A stretch of DNA of 64,000 nucleotides. Source: Paenibacillus sp. JJ-223. Lineage in GTDB: Bacteria > Bacillota > Bacilli > Paenibacillales > Paenibacillaceae. The stretch lies in NCBI RefSeq assembly GCF_927798175.1, contig NZ_CAKMMP010000005.1:124001-188000 (forward strand), written 5' to 3'. The translations under genes were made by a program, and so were the position numbers. This document shows positions 27,136 to 36,617 of this stretch, one piece after another; positions within the stretch are counted from its first letter, which is position 1, and every line of letters starts with the position of its first letter. A model generated the notes under the pieces. It was not told the DNA's origin. It was given only the letters and a program-made list of their open reading frames with translations, and did not search any database.

Positions 27136-28929
27136 TTGGACCGCTCGGTAGGTGTAGACGGACTCTGCCAAAATGAAGGAATCTCCGTCATGGAGCGGAT
27201 ATTCCTTGTAAGGGGCAAGCAGCTGCCCCTGAAGGACCGTTCCGTTCACGGAACCGAGATCTTTAATGGCATAACCGGTTTTGTTCCTGCTCAGTTCAAC
27301 ATGCGCACGGGATACTCCGACCGCTGCATCAACCCACTGTACCATGTCTGCCGACCTTCCAATAACAAACGAGGCTCCCCTTATGTCCATCCGCTCGCCC
27401 GGCTCCCCTGCAGGGGATCTACGCTCCAAATAATACAGGGGCAGTCCCGTGTCTGCGCCTTTGAAGCCGCCGGCTTCTTTCATGGATTGCAAATTGACGG
27501 TAGCTTCTCTGGACACGTCAAAACGCATGCTGTTCTCTGTGGATGCTGCCGAATCCTGTAACTGTTCTTTGTCCGAAAAATGCGGGTGCGGCAAATCCTG
27601 TACCATGCTTCCCTGCCGACGGTTATACGGCATATCCATGCGATGAACATTCGTGTTCAGATGCGGACCTTCCGGGGCGGCGTCTGACCCCGGCAATGGA
27701 TCTTGCAACTTGCTGGGGTCATCGCTTCGGCGGGCTGCAAACGGACCTGCATGGCCTGCTTGATTGTTCCAACGCCAGCTTTCCTGAAACATCTCTTCTT
27801 CGCCGCCGCTTTCCCGTTGGCGTTTACCCAGGGCAGGAAACGAAAACCTCCCTCGCCCTTTCCACGCCCATACTGCTGCCCCAAGCAGGATGATGCTCAG
27901 AGCGGAAGATACCATCATTTCCATCTGTCCGGGCTGTTCCATGTAAATGAATCTCCATATCAAAGCCATGCCTACCATGCAGCCCAAAGCGATGTATGTC
28001 ACTTTGGCAGACCCCGCATCTTTACCTTCGTCATCCACGTCCGTCTCAAGGTTCTGGTCCTCACCTGAATCCACAGAGCTTCGCTTGAACATCCTCTTCT
28101 TCGAGTCATGGTTGGATGGCTTCTCCGATTCTACGGCAGAACGCTCGCCGGATCGCGACAAAAAGGGCTGCGGCTGTCCCGTTTCCAAAGCTGAAGACAT
28201 TATGCCTTTGCGTTTGAACAGGAAAGACTCCGGCTCCGATTCCAAACCTTGATGCGTGCCATGGGACACAACATGAAGCTTCGCCTCCATTCCGGACGCG
28301 GCAGCCGGATGAACGGAGGACGCGGTTGTCTTCTCTGGATCATCCTCGCTTTTTTGCCCGTTCGCATACAATTCCAGCAACAGCTCCCGAAGGTGCCTGA
28401 TATCCCAGCTCTCTTCATGGCATAACTGGAGCACGCGCTGAATCCCTTCACCCTGCAATTGCTGCACATGGGCCATCAAACGGATAACAAGCTCCCGAAA
28501 TTGCTGAGGTATATCTGTCTGGGCTGCACCCTGGATCGGAACGTAAATCATGCCGATTCCCCCTTGATCGAGCGACCCGTTAACGAACAAATAATCCTCC
28601 TGCAGAATAAACTTGCATGACTCCAGCATATATTGCCTGCTCTCCAATAGCGTGTCTGCGATCTGGAACAACAATCCGTACAGCACGTGAAGTTTGATCT
28701 TTTCCGTCTTCAACGCATGGGAGAGCATCTTGAATCCCGCGATATCATATTGAAGAGTCACCTTAAGATCCACTTCGCGGATATGGACCGGCAACACTCT
28801 TGCAATGCGATTGGAGGCAAGCATTCCGACCTGCACGCTGCTTAACTCGTCCATCCGCAACCCATCGGGCCTCTCCAGCACCATGAACACACCGCCGTTG
28901 CGAACAAAATCCCTCGTCAATCCAAACAT
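27127..28929 (-). CDS. FHA-domain protein with DUF6382-like N-terminus
   Basis: A 600-residue protein, last gene of the tad cluster. The first 180 residues (LTRDFVRNGGVFMVL, YDIAGFKMLSHAL) look like the DUF6382 domain linked with FHA proteins. Two membrane segments lie around residues 315-355 (VTYIALGCMVGMALIWRFIY; MMVSSALSIILLGAAVWAWK). A low-complexity linker follows, then a C-terminal FHA domain (ASFVIGRSADMVQ, GVSRAHVELS, IKDLGSVNGTVLQG). FHA domains bind phosphothreonine, so the protein may link pilus assembly to Ser/Thr kinase signalling. That link is inference; no kinase gene is nearby. Confidence 0.8.
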   Translation of the reverse strand: MFGLTRDFVRNGGVFMVLERPDGLRMDELSSVQVGMLASNRIARVLPVHIREVDLKVTLQYDIAGFKMLSHALKTEKIKLHVLYGLLFQIADTLLESRQYMLESCKFILQEDYLFVNGSLDQGGIGMIYVPIQGAAQTDIPQQFRELVIRLMAHVQQLQGEGIQRVLQLCHEESWDIRHLRELLLELYANGQKSEDDPEKTTASSVHPAAASGMEAKLHVVSHGTHQGLESEPESFLFKRKGIMSSALETGQPQPFLSRSGERSAVESEKPSNHDSKKRMFKRSSVDSGEDQNLETDVDDEGKDAGSAKVTYIALGCMVGMALIWRFIYMEQPGQMEMMVSSALSIILLGAAVWAWKGRGRFSFPALGKRQRESGGEEEMFQESWRWNNQAGHAGPFAARRSDDPSKLQDPLPGSDAAPEGPHLNTNVHRMDMPYNRRQGSMVQDLPHPHFSDKEQLQDSAASTENSMRFDVSREATVNLQSMKEAGGFKGADTGLPLYYLERRSPAGEPGERMDIRGASFVIGRSADMVQWVDAAVGVSRAHVELSRNKTGYAIKDLGSVNGTVLQGQLLAPYKEYPLHDGDSFILAESVYTYRAVQSV

Positions 28930-28960
28930 CGTTCTATTCCTTCCTCCTTCCTCAGCCGAT

Positions 28961-29464
28961 CTACATCAAATATAAATAAGTGCTGACAAATCCGGGCAAT
29001 ACCGCCAGCATAAACGGAAATTTCAGCGTTTTCCCCTTGCCGACCAGCCTGATCGAACCCAATAGGAAGAAGCCGGCCAGGCCGCCAACGATGCTGCGAA
29101 ACCGCCTTGCCGCATCTTTTCGGAACAACACAATGACAAGCCCGATCGCGCCCGCATACAACACGGAATAAACGACGACATGAATGCCGAACAACAGCCC
29201 GGTCCAGGACCCGATTGCTCCGAATAGCTTCACATCCCCCGCGCCCACGGCACCGATGGCATACATCGCAAACAGAACTGCAAAACATACGGCAAATCCC
29301 GCGGCCGAGAAGAGCAAGCCATCCCAGCCGCCCCAAGCGGCATGTGCCGCCGTCCCCACCAACATCGCAGGCAAGGTGAGACGATTCGGAATCTTCATCG
29401 ACCGAATATCGGTGACGAAGGCTGCCATTACGACCAGGCCGCAAACCAGATAAAACCATTCCAT
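28961..29464 (-). CDS. A24-type prepilin peptidase (TadV/CpaA-like)
   Basis: A 167-residue polytopic membrane aspartic protease that processes Flp-type prepilins. The two catalytic aspartates are in VTDIRSMKIPNRLTLPAM and in the GAVGAGDVKLFGAIG motif (GxGD). It lacks the N-terminal methylase domain of PilD, as TadV proteins do. ATG 29464 lies after AAGGGAGGGCGGAGC. It should cleave the Flp pilin and perhaps the TadE-like pseudopilins encoded upstream. Confidence 0.88.
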   Translation of the reverse strand: MEWFYLVCGLVVMAAFVTDIRSMKIPNRLTLPAMLVGTAAHAAWGGWDGLLFSAAGFAVCFAVLFAMYAIGAVGAGDVKLFGAIGSWTGLLFGIHVVVYSVLYAGAIGLVIVLFRKDAARRFRSIVGGLAGFFLLGSIRLVGKGKTLKFPFMLAVLPGFVSTYLYLM

Positions 29465-29482
29465 GCTCCGCCCTCCCTTCAA

Positions 29483-30556
29483 TCATTTGGATGCCACGTC
29501 AAAACTGGTTTCGGTCACTGCGCCATCGGCCGTCTCGACCACAAACGTCCATGTGCCTTCCGTCGTCCGGGTGCCGACGAACCAGTTCCATTCGATGACA
29601 CCATTCTCGTCCGCCGTGGCCCAACCGATGTGTTTGGCCGTGCTCTGGCCGGATTTGTAAAAAATCGTAAGGTTCGCGCTCATCCCGGGGTCCACCTTGA
29701 CTTTCACCGTGGCTTTGTTGCCAACGTACGCCGGCTCCGGTTTGGACAATACAACCGCTGCTGAACTTGCCGAATTAGCCCCCTCACCGGAGCCGCCAGA
29801 GCCTTCTCCCGTATCTCCAATCCATGCACGTTCGGCCGCGCCAGCCTGGATACGTAACGATTTGCCCAAAAAAGGAACCTTAACGGGAAGCTCATAACTC
29901 AATTCCACCATAAAATAAGGATTCTGCTTATTGCGAAGATCGGGAACGGAAATACCGTTCACGTGAATTCGTTCATAATCAAGGACACGTTCATTAATGA
30001 AAGGTTTAAGCATCGGTTTTACCGTTGGATCAAGCACCGATTCCAAAACGGAAGTTTTGATTTCCTGTAAAGGCTGTTCGCCGCGGGCGGCTGCCGCTCG
30101 AACCCAGTCGTTGAGAGGCTCGGGAAGTGAAGAAGCGTATTTTTCCGCCCACTCCTCCAGAGACAGCCCTGGCAGTTTCCATCCTCCCCCTCCCTCCCCG
30201 CCTCCGGCCGAATCGCCGGGCGAGAACGCGAGCGAGACCGGATAGATCTGGGCAGCCAATTGCTTCACCGCCTCGCCCGCCGTACTTTGCAATGAAGTGG
30301 AAATAAGCGTCATCTGCACGATATATATAAGGAACATGACGAAGAAGAGAAATACCGGCAGCACCAACGAAGCCTCCAAAACGATGCTCCCCTGCTCTTG
30401 GGGCAACGGAGCCATTGGCATGTTTGCCCGTAATGATTTCCTTTGATCCTTCTTCCGCCAAATCGTAAGAGTCCAGCGCAGGTGCAGCTTCCCTCTCATT
30501 CGCCATGCCTTGCCCGACTGCTGAAATTGCTGCTTTCGATGGAGTTGCTTGTCCAT
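29483..30556 (-). CDS. TadE-like pseudopilin with C-terminal extension
   Basis: A 357-residue protein. After a basic 55-residue start comes QEQGSIVLEASLVLPVFLFF, the TadE-like (EASLVLP) class III-signal-plus-membrane segment. The exported part is long. The last 110 residues (PEPAYVGNKATVKVKVDPGM, TRTTEGTWTFVVETADG) read like a bacterial Ig-like beta domain, which could face the surface. It starts after GGAGGG and ends 18 nt before the prepilin peptidase. Confidence 0.75.
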   Translation of the reverse strand: MDKQLHRKQQFQQSGKAWRMRGKLHLRWTLTIWRKKDQRKSLRANMPMAPLPQEQGSIVLEASLVLPVFLFFVMFLIYIVQMTLISTSLQSTAGEAVKQLAAQIYPVSLAFSPGDSAGGGEGGGGWKLPGLSLEEWAEKYASSLPEPLNDWVRAAAARGEQPLQEIKTSVLESVLDPTVKPMLKPFINERVLDYERIHVNGISVPDLRNKQNPYFMVELSYELPVKVPFLGKSLRIQAGAAERAWIGDTGEGSGGSGEGANSASSAAVVLSKPEPAYVGNKATVKVKVDPGMSANLTIFYKSGQSTAKHIGWATADENGVIEWNWFVGTRTTEGTWTFVVETADGAVTETSFDVASK

Positions 30557-30583
30557 GTTCCCTCCATGGAATCATCATTAAAT

Positions 30584-32776
30584 TTAATAGGAATAATCCG
30601 CTCGGCGTTCCACGAACAATCGTCCGTCTTCCACCTGTTCCTCACTGCCCATTACGGCCCCTATGCTTCGCACGACGCCAGGCAAAAACCATAATCTGAT
30701 ACTGCTGCGCGTCGATCCCGCTGCATAGGTTTGCTTTTCCTCCGGATTCACCCCGGTATTCCATCGGATCAAAGCGAGCATTCTGGACATTTTGCGTTCA
30801 TTGTTGCTATGCATCAACAAAAACAGGCGAAGATGATCCCGGTATGTAAGTTTGATCTTGATCATTTTGGACAACTCTACGCTGCCTTCCTTGGCCAATG
30901 TGAGCATGTCTTTGATGGCATGAGTAATGCCATGCAGTATGGCGGCAGACAATACAAGCAGCGGATTCCCAAGCTTGCTGTTTTCGATCAATCCCTCTGC
31001 CGTACGAATGGCAAGCCTTATACCGAATATTTCCGCGTATGCCGCAGCGATGTTGCCTGAAGAGTTGTGAAAGCCGTAGATGATATATTCCAACTCCTGA
31101 TTTTTCAAGTCAAATACGTCACCCGCTCCTCCACCCCCTTCGGTCCATCCCAGCAATTGCCCGAAATCCGTCGAATTAAAGTAAGCCAAAGCATATTCAT
31201 TCTGGAACAGCTCATCTCCCAGATTGTCGAGCAAGCCTGACATGCCCCCGAACAAGCTGTCCATGCCGCTCATCGCATTGCCGCCGGACTCGTACGGATC
31301 ACCTGCGATTTCCGCCTTTTCCGAGGTACTGGCGCTCGCCTGATTAAATGCAATGTTGGCATTGTAAAACTTCTCCAACGATTTGAAAGCCTCCGACGAA
31401 GCCGAACCGCCGTTTTCGATCCGCGCCAACACGCGCCGGACCTCCTTCAATTTGCCTTTGGACTCCTTGTCATTGGCTTTGCGCTGCGCATCGGACCCGC
31501 GACCGCTCTCCAGCTCGCGTTTGCTCTGGAGAATGACATTGGAAGCGCCATTGCGCACAAAGCTGTCCATATAACGCTCCGTCGCTTGGCTGGCTTGTCT
31601 GACTGCCTGTTTAATCGGAACACCGTGCTGGGAAGTCACGTTGCGAAGCTGGTTGTTAAGTTCTACGCCAGCCTGTCTTACTTGAGTAAAGTCAGATGTC
31701 TGCGCGCTGACACGCTCACCCAATCGGTCAAACAGACCTTCCTCCCTTACCAGTTCGGAAGCAAGGGAACGTGTATCTCGCGCCTCGTTCCCGTTTCCGG
31801 TGGAGCCGGGACTCTGGCCCGGCAAATCGGAACTGCCCACTTTGTCATATTCGGCATTCTGCAGACGATTCTGCCCTTCGGCAATGACCCGTTTCATTTC
31901 TTCATTGATGCTGCGGGCCTCTTCGATTTTGGTGATCGCCTCCGGCAAGTTCGTCTGATGCGCTTGGGTCGAGGACTGCAAGCTAGCACTAATCCCCATC
32001 ACTACATTGTTCACGCCCGAACGATATCGCCCCAACTCCGATATATATTGCTGTTCCAGAAGCGGCAGCCCTTCATCTGCTGTTTTTTTGCTCCAGAAGT
32101 CGGTATAACGTGCTGCTGCCTCGGCGGCAGTAACAGGCGCTTCCTCAAGCATTTCGTCGTAAATGGCCCCGTTTGGCGGATTCATGACAAGTTCCGGCAG
32201 GCCCTTCAGCTTCGCCGCGGATTGTTCCTGTATTTCGATGGCCTCGTCCAGCAGTGCCTCTCGCTTGTCGTACAGCTTCTGCAGTTTTTTGAGCAAATCC
32301 ACCGTATGAGCCGCTTCCTTCATCTCTCCCGACATCGGTTTGAAACGGTTGATCACTTCGAGGGTAAAGTCGACGGGAGCCCGGTACTTCATGTCTTCCT
32401 GGATTTGTCGATTGAAGATGGCATACTTGCCCAATTCTCGTTCCATGCCAAGAGAAGTGGTGTCCCACTGAATATCAAGAATGGGAAAGGCGTCCTTCAC
32501 CGCCGAAGGTTTCACGCTATCGTTCAGCACTTTGGCCATCATATTTTCCCCGCTGCTATCTCCGTATCCGAATAGCCCGTATTCCCGAAGCGCAGGGTCA
32601 TATGCCGACATTACAGACCTCATCGCAGCATGCGTCATCCGTTCAACCTGTACCTTGAAAGCCGCAATGCGCGCATAATCGATAAATACCGCCATGAACA
32701 TATACACCCCCGCCAGAATCAATATTAAAAACAGGGTGACTGCCCCTGATTCGCCATCTCTTTTTCTGAACAGCAG
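30584..32776 (-). CDS. TadG-like membrane-anchored pilus protein, probable CTG start
   Basis: A 700-plus-residue protein with one N-terminal membrane segment and a long coiled, exported part (Q/S/E/K-rich helices). The canonical-codon frame begins at TTG 32722, inside the membrane segment and without a ribosome binding site. Upstream the frame stays open and reads LLFRKRDGESGAVTLFLILI, the expected TadG-type N-terminus. It directly follows AAAGGAGGAGGG with no ATG, GTG or TTG between. CTG at 32776 (or 32773) is therefore the best start. Sequence error is the alternative. It lies between two TadE-like genes. Confidence 0.7.
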   Translation of the reverse strand: MLFRKRDGESGAVTLFLILILAGVYMFMAVFIDYARIAAFKVQVERMTHAAMRSVMSAYDPALREYGLFGYGDSSGENMMAKVLNDSVKPSAVKDAFPILDIQWDTTSLGMERELGKYAIFNRQIQEDMKYRAPVDFTLEVINRFKPMSGEMKEAAHTVDLLKKLQKLYDKREALLDEAIEIQEQSAAKLKGLPELVMNPPNGAIYDEMLEEAPVTAAEAAARYTDFWSKKTADEGLPLLEQQYISELGRYRSGVNNVVMGISASLQSSTQAHQTNLPEAITKIEEARSINEEMKRVIAEGQNRLQNAEYDKVGSSDLPGQSPGSTGNGNEARDTRSLASELVREEGLFDRLGERVSAQTSDFTQVRQAGVELNNQLRNVTSQHGVPIKQAVRQASQATERYMDSFVRNGASNVILQSKRELESGRGSDAQRKANDKESKGKLKEVRRVLARIENGGSASSEAFKSLEKFYNANIAFNQASASTSEKAEIAGDPYESGGNAMSGMDSLFGGMSGLLDNLGDELFQNEYALAYFNSTDFGQLLGWTEGGGGAGDVFDLKNQELEYIIYGFHNSSGNIAAAYAEIFGIRLAIRTAEGLIENSKLGNPLLVLSAAILHGITHAIKDMLTLAKEGSVELSKMIKIKLTYRDHLRLFLLMHSNNERKMSRMLALIRWNTGVNPEEKQTYAAGSTRSSIRLWFLPGVVRSIGAVMGSEEQVEDGRLFVERRADYSY

Positions 32777-32791
32777 AGCCCTCCTCCTTTG

Positions 32792-33466
32792 CTACTTTTT
32801 GCCGTTCCCGAAATGCTGAATGACTTGCCCCGCTTCTGTTGCTGCTTTTGCCGCCGCTCCGCCCCTGCTTTTAAACTTAGCAGCGTAATAGCGGGCCAAA
32901 TCCACCGTTCGAATGAACTCGACAGGCTCAACCACGGCGGAAACACCTTCGGTCTGTACCTCATCACCCGAATCAAAGAGAAAAGAAGGCAATGGCAATG
33001 AAATAACCTGGTTAAGATGGACCGTGACTTTCCGCTGCAGCAGCGAATTCGCGTATTCGATCGTGCCGGTCATGCCGGAGGGCATGCCCTGTACGGCTTG
33101 AGCCAATTTTTGCTCGGCAAGCCCTTCTCCCTCGCTAGCCGGTATGGAAACCTTCGTCACGTTGTCGGCTCCCGCCCAGCCGAATAAAGCGCCCAATAAC
33201 TGATCATCTTTCAACCGCCAATACAAACCGTCAACATCTGAAACAGCATACTCGCCGGTCAAGGCTTTTTTGTGGCTGTTGTCCCAACTGTAGGCCGCAC
33301 GCTCCGAAGCGGCATAGGCATGCTGATTCAGAAACGTTCTTTGGTACATGTACATACCAAAAAACAATATCAATGCCAACACAAAGAGCAGCACAGGAAA
33401 GACCAGGGAGGCTTCGATGGTGAAGCTCCCCTCATCGTTCCTGAATCGTCTATTCGAAAAATTCAT
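32792..33466 (-). CDS. TadE-like pseudopilin
   Basis: A 224-residue protein with the TadE-type N-terminus NDEGSFTIEASLVFPVLLFV (glutamate five residues after the GS/F cleavage region, then a membrane helix), followed by an extracytoplasmic domain. TadE-like pseudopilins take part in Flp pilus assembly. The ATG at 33466 is inside the end of the Flp gene (17-nt overlap) and lacks a clear ribosome site. TTG 33490, preceded by GAGG, is an alternative. Confidence 0.78.
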   Translation of the reverse strand: MNFSNRRFRNDEGSFTIEASLVFPVLLFVLALILFFGMYMYQRTFLNQHAYAASERAAYSWDNSHKKALTGEYAVSDVDGLYWRLKDDQLLGALFGWAGADNVTKVSIPASEGEGLAEQKLAQAVQGMPSGMTGTIEYANSLLQRKVTVHLNQVISLPLPSFLFDSGDEVQTEGVSAVVEPVEFIRTVDLARYYAAKFKSRGGAAAKAATEAGQVIQHFGNGKK

Positions 33467-33638
33467 TGCTTTTATCGCTGACTTGACCAAGCAGCCTCGT
33501 TACCAAAGCTTTGATCTGATCCTTGAAAATCAGAGCAATGATAATAATGACGCCAATAATCAGGATCAGTTCCAACGTCCCCAAACCATCTTCTTCATTC
33601 CAAAATCCTTCGATTTTTCCTCTCGTCCATTCCAGCAT
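33450..33638 (-). CDS. flp: Flp-family type IVb pilin
   Basis: A 62-residue protein, the likely main pilin subunit. A short leader rich in charged residues ends at NEEDGLGTLELILIIGVI; cleavage after the glycine followed by TLE is expected, with Glu at position 5 of the mature protein. The hydrophobic stretch LILIIGVIIIIALIF forms the filament core. It is flanked by tadC-like and tadE-like genes, and the prepilin peptidase is in the same cluster. Confidence 0.85.
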   Translation of the reverse strand: MLEWTRGKIEGFWNEEDGLGTLELILIIGVIIIIALIFKDQIKALVTRLLGQVSDKSNEFFE

Positions 33639-33649
33639 GCCGATTCCTC

Positions 33650-34519
33650 CTACATATTCATCATCATAAAAGCAGGTGCCCCGATCATGACCACGATCGC
33701 GAAAAAGATCACCACCATCGGAAACACCAGTTTGGAAGAGGCCTGCTCTCCCCTTGCCCGACTGACTGCCTTACGCTTCTCCCACAGTACGTGTGAAAGA
33801 TCACGCAGCGCCAACACAAAGTCACCTCCTCCACGCCGGAAATTCAGCAGTACGGTCGTCGTAAAAATCGTGACCTCCTGAACCCCGCAGCGTCGGCTGA
33901 ACTGCTCGAAAGCCTGGTGAAACGAATATCCGTTATTCCAATCCGCAACGGTTCTGCGCAGTTCGTTATATAAAGGATGATCCCGATTGCCCTGACTGGC
34001 TGCGCAATGTACGATGGATCGCTGAACCGTTTCTCCCGCGCCGACCAATAACACGATCCGGTTCAACAGTTCCGGCAGCTCCATCAGCATGTCTTGGTCC
34101 CTGCGCTGCACTTTCGCATTCAGGTCTCTGTAAAGCGCAAAGGGCAGCAGCATTGCCATAATCAGTCCACATGCCATTCCCCCGATTCCGATGCCTTCAA
34201 TCAATGACAACAGGCACCCCAATATGAGCATCAGCCATGCATACGCCAGCATTTCGGCACAATAAAGCATTGTTTTCTCGCCGCTGTGCTGGACGCCGTA
34301 TATTTTCTGAATGGCATGCTGCATGCGAAACATCAACACAGGCAATCTTCGTACCGCATCGAATCGTTCCAGCAAAAAAAGAAACGGACCATGCAGCTGC
34401 TTCAGCCTGATTCCGGGCATGTCCAGCTTGCGCAAATGTCGATACGCCCTTCCCCGGGCACGATCGAGCACGATCCATCCCAAACACAGCGCTCCGCCTG
34501 CAAATACGGGTATCAACAT
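33650..34519 (-). CDS. tadC: TadC-like type II/IV secretion platform protein
   Basis: A 289-residue inner-membrane platform protein of the GspF/TadC group. Membrane segments lie near residues 1-17, 95-130 (AYAWLMLILGCLLSLIEGIG) and the C-terminus (VFPMVVIFFAIVVMIGAPAF). The F domain is LMELPELLNRIVLLVGAGET. It should couple the TadA ATPase to pilin extrusion together with TadB. ATG 34519 has GGGGTGAG upstream and lies 13 nt after the tadB stop. Confidence 0.85.
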   Translation of the reverse strand: MLIPVFAGGALCLGWIVLDRARGRAYRHLRKLDMPGIRLKQLHGPFLFLLERFDAVRRLPVLMFRMQHAIQKIYGVQHSGEKTMLYCAEMLAYAWLMLILGCLLSLIEGIGIGGMACGLIMAMLLPFALYRDLNAKVQRRDQDMLMELPELLNRIVLLVGAGETVQRSIVHCAASQGNRDHPLYNELRRTVADWNNGYSFHQAFEQFSRRCGVQEVTIFTTTVLLNFRRGGGDFVLALRDLSHVLWEKRKAVSRARGEQASSKLVFPMVVIFFAIVVMIGAPAFMMMNM

Positions 34520-34532
34520 TTCGATCTCACCC

Positions 34533-35294
34533 CTATACCTTGATATCCATAATGCGCGTGATCCACAAATAACAGCCGGCAAGCATCACCAAAGCTCCGG
34601 TAGAGATCAGATACCCCATGCCGCTGTAGAGCGGTGCCATAAAGTCCTTGGCGGTGAAATTCAAAAAAAGGAGGAAAATGAACGGTGCGGCGAACATTGC
34701 CTTGGATTCAAATCGTTTCTGGGCCACCGCAACCATGATATCCTGCTGGATATCCAGCTTCTCCCCGATCACGGCTGACGTGCGTCTCACCACCTCGACC
34801 AGATCGCCGCCTGTCCGCTTGCAAGTAATGAACACGTCCGCAAAATTGGTGATATCCTCGATCCGGGCACGATCGGCAAAGTCCTGCAGCGCTTCTTCGA
34901 TCGCTTGGCCGTACTCCATCCGGGTGCGCAATATCGTGAATTCCCGAATCAAATCCGTATCCGTTTCCGGATTGAGCATGCGCAAATCTTCGACGGATTC
35001 CCGGAAGCCGTTCTCTACCGATTTTCCCGCCGCAAGCGCGGACGACAACGCATACAGCGCTTGTTTAAAGTGCAGGCCGAGCGTCGTTCTTCTGCGGTCC
35101 AGCAGCACTTTGGTCCAATAACGGGGCACCCCGAGAGCCCCGACTGCCAGCACAATCCCGGCAATCCAGTGATGATAGAACAACAGACCTACCCCAAAGA
35201 ACAACAGTCCGCTGATCCCAATACAGCTCCAGCGCTGCCTTCGAGATAACACCAATGTCGTATAATCCGTAAGTGTTTGTTTGGCTTCATCCAC
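34533..35294 (-). CDS. tadB: TadB-like secretion platform protein
   Basis: A 253-residue GspF/TadB membrane protein. The F domain is HFKQALYALSSALAAGKSVE, with ITNFADVFITCKRTGGDLVE after it, plus two N-terminal and two C-terminal membrane helices. The likely start is GTG 35294, 5 nt after GAGGTGG. It is the second platform subunit beside TadC. Confidence 0.85.
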   Translation of the reverse strand: MDEAKQTLTDYTTLVLSRRQRWSCIGISGLLFFGVGLLFYHHWIAGIVLAVGALGVPRYWTKVLLDRRRTTLGLHFKQALYALSSALAAGKSVENGFRESVEDLRMLNPETDTDLIREFTILRTRMEYGQAIEEALQDFADRARIEDITNFADVFITCKRTGGDLVEVVRRTSAVIGEKLDIQQDIMVAVAQKRFESKAMFAAPFIFLLFLNFTAKDFMAPLYSGMGYLISTGALVMLAGCYLWITRIMDIKV

Positions 35295-35342
35295 CGAAAC
35301 CACCTCTGATTAGTAGTTTATTTACGTTGTTATATGATCTAT

Positions 35343-36617
35343 TCAGCCAGGGATCGGGCTTCGCTGTGCGTACTCCTCCAACCATTCTCCATAACCCGCC
35401 ATCTGCACTTTATGTACTTGCTTTAACTTCCCCACTTGAACAAGACCACCGACAATCTTTCCATCCTGCTCTCCTTGCTCCTGGAAACGGAACAACGGAT
35501 GAAGCATCACTTCCCCCTCATGCATGCCTGCAACTTCACTGATTTCCGTTACGCGGCGGGAACGGTCGCGAAGCCGGGACAAATGAACAAAAATATCGAT
35601 GGCCGAGCTGATTTGCTGCCGCACAACGGAAATAGGCAGATCGGCGCCGCTAAGCACCATCGTCTCCAGTCTGCTGATCATGTCAGCCACATTATTCGCA
35701 TGGGCGGTACTTAAAGATCCGTCATGCCCGGTGTTCATAGCCTGCAGCATATCCAACGCTTCCGCTCCCCGAACCTCCCCGATCACGATCCGGTTGGGAC
35801 GCATGCGCAGCGACGACTTGATCAAGTCGCGAATCGAAATTTCCCCTTTGCCTTCCGTATTGGCATTGCGCGTTTCAAGCGATACCAGGTTGGGCACGGT
35901 CACGATCCGCAGCTCGGCAGAATCTTCGATCGTAATAATGCGCTCATCGGCAGGAATGAACTGGGACAGCGCATTAAGAAACGTCGTTTTTCCCGAGCCC
36001 GTTCCGCCGCCGATGAAAATGTTATATTTGCTGCGGACCAATTGCTGCAGCAGTTCTGCTGCTTCTTCGTGCAATGCTCCTTTATCGATCAGGTCCGACA
36101 TGCTCATCGGCTCGCTCGGAAATTTCCGGATCGTCATGGTTGGCCCTTTAAGTGCGATTGGGGGCAAAACGATATTGACCCTTGATCCGTCCTTCAATCT
36201 GGCATCGACGATGGGAGACGATTCATTCACGATCCGGTTGACGCCAGCAACGATCATCTGGATGATATCCTCAAGCCGCTCCGTGGATTCGAATTCCAAT
36301 GGCACGCGCTCTACCTCCCCGGCCTTTTCCACGAAGATCTCCCTATGGCTGTTAATCATGATTTCCGTGATCTCCGGAGAGTCGACCAGCGGCTGCAAAA
36401 TGTCCAGTCCGCGAAACGAATCATACAGCCGCTTGACCAAGGCATGTTTTTCCCCTGAAGTCAGTTCTTCCAATTGAGCGTCGGACAGCACCCTGCGTTC
36501 AATGGATTGCCACAGCTCCTCGTCTCCGGCAGCGGAAGTCAGGTTCAAACCTGCCCTGACTTCATTGCGCATGGCCTGAAACAGGTCTTCACGTTCCGGG
36601 ACGATCATTTTAACCAT
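35343..36617 (-). CDS. tadA: TadA/CpaF secretion ATPase
   Basis: A 424-residue hexameric assembly ATPase that drives Flp pilus extension. Walker A is GGGTGSGKTT (about residues 203-212), followed by ITIEDSAELRI, the Walker B region MRPNRIVIGEVRGAEALDML and the His box NTGHDGSLSTAHANN. An N-terminal regulatory domain spans about the first 150 residues. ATG 36617 has GGAGG 7 nt upstream and overlaps the TadZ stop by 8 nt. Confidence 0.94.
   Translation of the reverse strand: MVKMIVPEREDLFQAMRNEVRAGLNLTSAAGDEELWQSIERRVLSDAQLEELTSGEKHALVKRLYDSFRGLDILQPLVDSPEITEIMINSHREIFVEKAGEVERVPLEFESTERLEDIIQMIVAGVNRIVNESSPIVDARLKDGSRVNIVLPPIALKGPTMTIRKFPSEPMSMSDLIDKGALHEEAAELLQQLVRSKYNIFIGGGTGSGKTTFLNALSQFIPADERIITIEDSAELRIVTVPNLVSLETRNANTEGKGEISIRDLIKSSLRMRPNRIVIGEVRGAEALDMLQAMNTGHDGSLSTAHANNVADMISRLETMVLSGADLPISVVRQQISSAIDIFVHLSRLRDRSRRVTEISEVAGMHEGEVMLHPLFRFQEQGEQDGKIVGGLVQVGKLKQVHKVQMAGYGEWLEEYAQRSPIPG

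Noticed and set aside
31586..32575. 329-codon plus-strand frame inside the TadG-like gene
   Set aside because: Antisense to a gene that fits the tad operon in order, strand and N-terminal motif.
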